Source: Planctomycetota bacterium
GTDB taxonomy: Bacteria > Planctomycetota > Brocadiia > JAJRTI01
Assembly: GCA_024278415.1 (NCBI GenBank)
Contig: JAJRTI010000502.1
Span: forward strand, 1-8,166
Direction of reading: 5' to 3'
DNA length: 8,166 nucleotides
Position numbers and translations under genes: made by a program. Below the pieces are notes generated by a model. The model saw only the letters and a program-made list of their open reading frames with translations, had not been told where the DNA came from and searched no databases. This document shows, one piece after another, positions 5,979 through 8,166 of the stretch (the first letter of the stretch is position 1; each line of letters starts with the position of its first letter).

Positions 5979-6872
5979 TCACGGCCCTGCCGCAAGTCTG
6001 CGCAGCCGCCCCAGGTTTCTCCGGTCGCATCGCCCATCGTCCTTTGGGCCCTTCGGTGTTTCCAAGATCTTGGCCACTCGCGCAAGCCGCGAGTCCTGCA
6101 TCACGAGCTGGAAGGCCTGCCGGCCGAGCTTGCCCCTGCCAATGTGCTCGTGCCGATCCAAGTTGGAGCCCAAGCTTCCCTTGCAGTCGTTCAGGTGGAC
6201 CACCTTCAGCCGGCCCCGGCCGATGGCCGCGTCGAACTCGGCCCACGTCTCCTCATACGCCTTCGGCGTTCGCATGTCATAGCCGGCAGCGAAGACATGG
6301 CACGTGTCGAAGCACACGCCTACGCGCCTGCGCTGTTCGATGCGCTCAATGATGCCCGCAAGATGCTCGAATCGGCAACCCACGCTATCGCCTTGGCCGG
6401 CAGTGGTCTCGAGGATCAGCTTTGCCTTGGCATTGGTCGGCAGATCGAAAGCCGCGTTGATCGCGTCCGCCGCGCGCTTGATCCCGTCCTCAACGCCTCC
6501 GCGTTTGTGCGAGCCTGGGTGCACTACAACGCCTGAGAGCCCAAGCAACTCACAATGCGCGAGTTCCTCGCCAATGGCCTGGCCAGAGCGGCGGCGAAGG
6601 GCTCGGTCCCGCGACGCGAGATTGATGAGGTAGTTGGCATGGGACACGACCGACCAGATGCCGGTGCGGCGCTGCTCCCGTTTGAACGCGCGCACATCGG
6701 CCTCCGCCAGTGGATTGCCGCGCCACTGGCGAGGATTCCTGGTGAAGATCTGCATGCACGCGCAGCCAACGGCCTCGGCCCGAGCGAACGCGGCCGCGGC
6801 GCCGCCGGCCACTGACATGTGTGCGCCGATCAGCAGCCTGCCGCGGCTCGTCGGGTTCCTCGATTTGCTCAC
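5979..6872 (-). CDS. nfo: Endonuclease IV (AP endonuclease)
   Basis: This 297-residue TIM-barrel metalloenzyme cleaves DNA 5' to abasic sites in base excision repair and can also remove 3'-blocking groups. It starts its fold with LIGAHMSVAGG (14-24) and carries QIFTRNPRQW (41-50). The trinuclear zinc ligands line up with the E. coli enzyme: H78 (VVSHANYL), H118 (VVHPGSH), E155 (ILETTAG), D189 and H192 (FDTCH), H226 (VVHLND), D239 and H241 (DRH), and E271 (ILETPKG). Length is slightly above the usual 280, from a short N-terminal extension and a basic tail. The start is GTG at 6872, overlapping the HEAT-repeat gene's TGA as GTGA; a weak GGAT precedes it. The internal ATG at residue 19 would cut the conserved first strand and is rejected. 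It is the last gene of the YbbR-HEAT-nfo unit. The chain is intact, so activity is expected. Confidence 0.95.
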   Translation of the reverse strand: MSKSRNPTSRGRLLIGAHMSVAGGAAAAFARAEAVGCACMQIFTRNPRQWRGNPLAEADVRAFKREQRRTGIWSVVSHANYLINLASRDRALRRRSGQAIGEELAHCELLGLSGVVVHPGSHKRGGVEDGIKRAADAINAAFDLPTNAKAKLILETTAGQGDSVGCRFEHLAGIIERIEQRRRVGVCFDTCHVFAAGYDMRTPKAYEETWAEFDAAIGRGRLKVVHLNDCKGSLGSNLDRHEHIGRGKLGRQAFQLVMQDSRLARVAKILETPKGPKDDGRCDRRNLGRLRRLAAGP

Positions 6873-7615
6873 CGCTGATCCATACCCGTGAACTCGTTCT
6901 CCATTGCGTCCGCGCGCTCCGCCACGGTCTGCACGGTCTTGCGCAGCCCGCCGGGGCTCAGGTCCTGTTCAAGCAGGGTGTTGAAGACGATGAACGTCGG
7001 CTCGCCGTCCACCTCGCGGATCGCGATGGCGCCGTAGGGGATGGACATGTTCTTGCGCAGCGCCCACTCGTATCGGTCGGGGGTCGCGGGCCCGCATTCG
7101 GAATACACGATCACGATGGCCGCGCCCTCTTCGTCCGTTTTGCCGCACGCGACCTTGACGACTTGATGGCGGCCCTTGGCAAACTTCAGGTCAAGTATCC
7201 ATCCGTGTCGAGTCTGCTTCACATCCACATCCAATGGCTCCATGGCCTTCTCGACCAGTTCATTGACATCGAAGCCCTTTCGGGGGATCCCTTTCAGTTG
7301 GCTCAGGTGTTGGCGCCAGGCCTGTGCGTCGTCACCGAAGTCTTCGCCCGTGACGCTCCGCAGAGCCTCCGCCGCGGCCGCTCCGGCCGGGCCGGGCCCG
7401 AGCGCGTCCACCAGCGCCTCCAGTGCGGCGGGCGTGCCGATCGTCGTCAGGCATTTGGCGGCTCCCCAGCGTGCGCCTTCCCGCACGCTGGCCAACGCCT
7501 CCCTGAGTGCGGGCACGGCATCGTCACCGCAGTCCACGAGTTCGTACATGGCCTCCTGCCTGCGGCGGAAGTCGCCCAAGGCTCTGGCCAGGGCACTAGG
7601 TCTGTCGTCTGTCAT
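6869..7615 (-). CDS. HEAT-repeat protein with a YbjN-like C-terminal domain
   Basis: This is a 248-residue soluble protein of unknown function. Residues about 5-105 are helical HEAT repeats: DDAVPALREAL (31-41), WGAAKCLTTIG (50-60), PAALEALVDAL (62-72), AAAEALRSVTG (80-90), then EDFGDDAQAW (91-100), a common ending of bacterial HEAT-repeat proteins. Residues about 115-240 form an alpha/beta domain resembling YbjN or type III secretion chaperones: WILDLKF (139-145), HQVVKVACG (150-158), AAIVIVYSEC (165-174), ALRKNMSIPYGAIAIREVDG (185-204) and a closing helix near 222-240. That likeness is from pattern and is not certain. GGAAGG lies 7 bases before ATG 7615, and the ATG overlaps the YbbR gene's stop as ATGA. 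Its own stop overlaps the nfo start. The context suggests co-expression with YbbR and nfo; a binding or adaptor role is inference. Confidence 0.7.
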   Translation of the reverse strand: MTDDRPSALARALGDFRRRQEAMYELVDCGDDAVPALREALASVREGARWGAAKCLTTIGTPAALEALVDALGPGPAGAAAAEALRSVTGEDFGDDAQAWRQHLSQLKGIPRKGFDVNELVEKAMEPLDVDVKQTRHGWILDLKFAKGRHQVVKVACGKTDEEGAAIVIVYSECGPATPDRYEWALRKNMSIPYGAIAIREVDGEPTFIVFNTLLEQDLSPGGLRKTVQTVAERADAMENEFTGMDQR

Positions 7616-8166
7616 GGTGGGGCCTTCCCTTCAGGCTTGGGTTCGGACACGTCGACTTCCACGGTCGGTGCGTCTTGGTCGAGCCGCACGTCTGGCGGCA
7701 GCGTGCACACCAGCGGCTGCTTGTATGGAGCCACAGCCGGCCGGAGCGCGGAAACGTTCACGTAGACTTCGAGGTCGGCCGGCGTCAGCTTGTCGAGCAC
7801 GTGCTGCGCGCCGCTCACACTTAGGCTGACTCGCTCCGGCTTGAGCTTCACCGTGTACGGGTAGCCCAGCGGTGCGAGGACCTTGATCGGCACATTCTCT
7901 ACGACTCTTCTACCCTGCACTCGGCCCACCGTCAAGTAAATACGCACAGTCTCGGTGCATCGCACGGGCACGGCCTCGCCGTTGGCGTTGATCAGCTCCT
8001 GCTTCACCGCCACGGACCAGGGAAAGGTGCGATTGGCCTCCTCGGTGATGCCGCTCACGTCAATAGGCTCCGTGGCGATGCTCTCCTTGGAGTCGAGAAG
8101 GGTCTTGGGGCCCCAGACGGCCACCCGGCGGGGTTGCACGTACGCGTGGCCCACGATCTGGAATCC
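7612..8166 (-). CDS. YbbR-domain protein (CdaR-like), N-terminus beyond the window
   Basis: The frame is open to the window edge, giving the C-terminal 184 residues, so the gene is partial at its 5' side. Two YbbR-type beta-rich repeats are visible: the first at about 1-75, with PRRVAVWGPKTLLDSKESIA and EPIDVSG, and the second at about 73-165, with VPIKVLAPLGYPYTVKLKPE, RVSLSVSGAQHVLDKL and LEVYVNVSAL. A short Pro/Glu/Lys-rich tail ends PEGKAPP. YbbR proteins normally have an N-terminal transmembrane anchor and extracytoplasmic repeats, and CdaR regulates the membrane diadenylate cyclase CdaA. Neither the anchor nor cdaA is in view; both would be to the right. A start inside the window (for example GTG at 8154) would cut the first repeat and is rejected. 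Its TGA overlaps the next gene's ATG. The symbol cdaR is withheld because the N-terminus and partner are unseen. Confidence 0.8.
   Translation of the reverse strand, partial: GFQIVGHAYVQPRRVAVWGPKTLLDSKESIATEPIDVSGITEEANRTFPWSVAVKQELINANGEAVPVRCTETVRIYLTVGRVQGRRVVENVPIKVLAPLGYPYTVKLKPERVSLSVSGAQHVLDKLTPADLEVYVNVSALRPAVAPYKQPLVCTLPPDVRLDQDAPTVEVDVSEPKPEGKAPP

Noticed and set aside
6821..7765. 314-residue plus-strand open frame across the HEAT-repeat gene
   Set aside because: It is antisense to three genes with stop/start overlaps and has no recognisable motif.
1..8166. Defence system, mobile element, CRISPR array, tRNA or rRNA
   Set aside because: I saw no spaced repeat array, transposase or integrase motif, tRNA-like cloverleaf or rRNA core sequence on either strand. 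The genes are metabolic, repair and RNA-modification types.

Overview
The window looks like a stretch of chromosome from a GC-rich bacterium, probably environmental or metagenomic. The mix suggests a PVC-group, Hydrogenedentota-like or related lineage: a fused NfnA-NfnB flavoprotein, a TIGR04076 protein, a cytosolic ceramidase-fold protein, a UVR-motif protein and a YbbR-domain protein. This placement rests on family mix and style only and is weak. I see no RNA gene, CRISPR array, insertion sequence, phage gene or other mark of recent transfer. It reads as ordinary housekeeping and metabolic DNA at high coding density.

Left part (1-847). Bases 1-132 may hold the last codons of a plus-strand gene entering from outside the window. 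This overlaps a two-copy 16-bp tandem repeat. A small TIGR04076 gene follows on the minus strand (225-554), read from TTG behind a good Shine-Dalgarno. The 293-base gap to the next gene holds an extended -10 promoter pointing right, plus minus-strand sequence that looks faintly coding but makes no intact gene.

Centre (848-4422, plus strand). A 750-residue NfnA-NfnB fusion (ferredoxin/NADH/NADPH electron-bifurcating transhydrogenase type) is followed 8 bases later by a 437-residue neutral/alkaline ceramidase-family protein with no signal peptide. They look co-transcribed. A GC-rich inverted repeat lies where this unit meets the convergent minus-strand genes.

Right part (4451-8166, minus strand). 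There are two tightly packed units. Closer to the centre is a UVR-motif protein followed by a TrmH-type tRNA 2'-O-methyltransferase, overlapping as ATGA, with a recognisable promoter in the only sizeable gap (5869-5978). Further right is a YbbR-domain protein (cut by the window edge), then a HEAT-repeat protein with a YbjN-like tail, then endonuclease IV. Both joints in that unit are 4-base stop/start overlaps (ATGA and GTGA), which suggests translational coupling. YbbR proteins usually sit beside a diadenylate cyclase gene, which would lie just beyond base 8166. I did not find a clearly new multi-gene system. The most unusual points are the fusion enzyme paired with a cytosolic ceramidase-like protein that lacks the classical serine, and the HEAT/YbjN-like protein coupled between YbbR and endonuclease IV.
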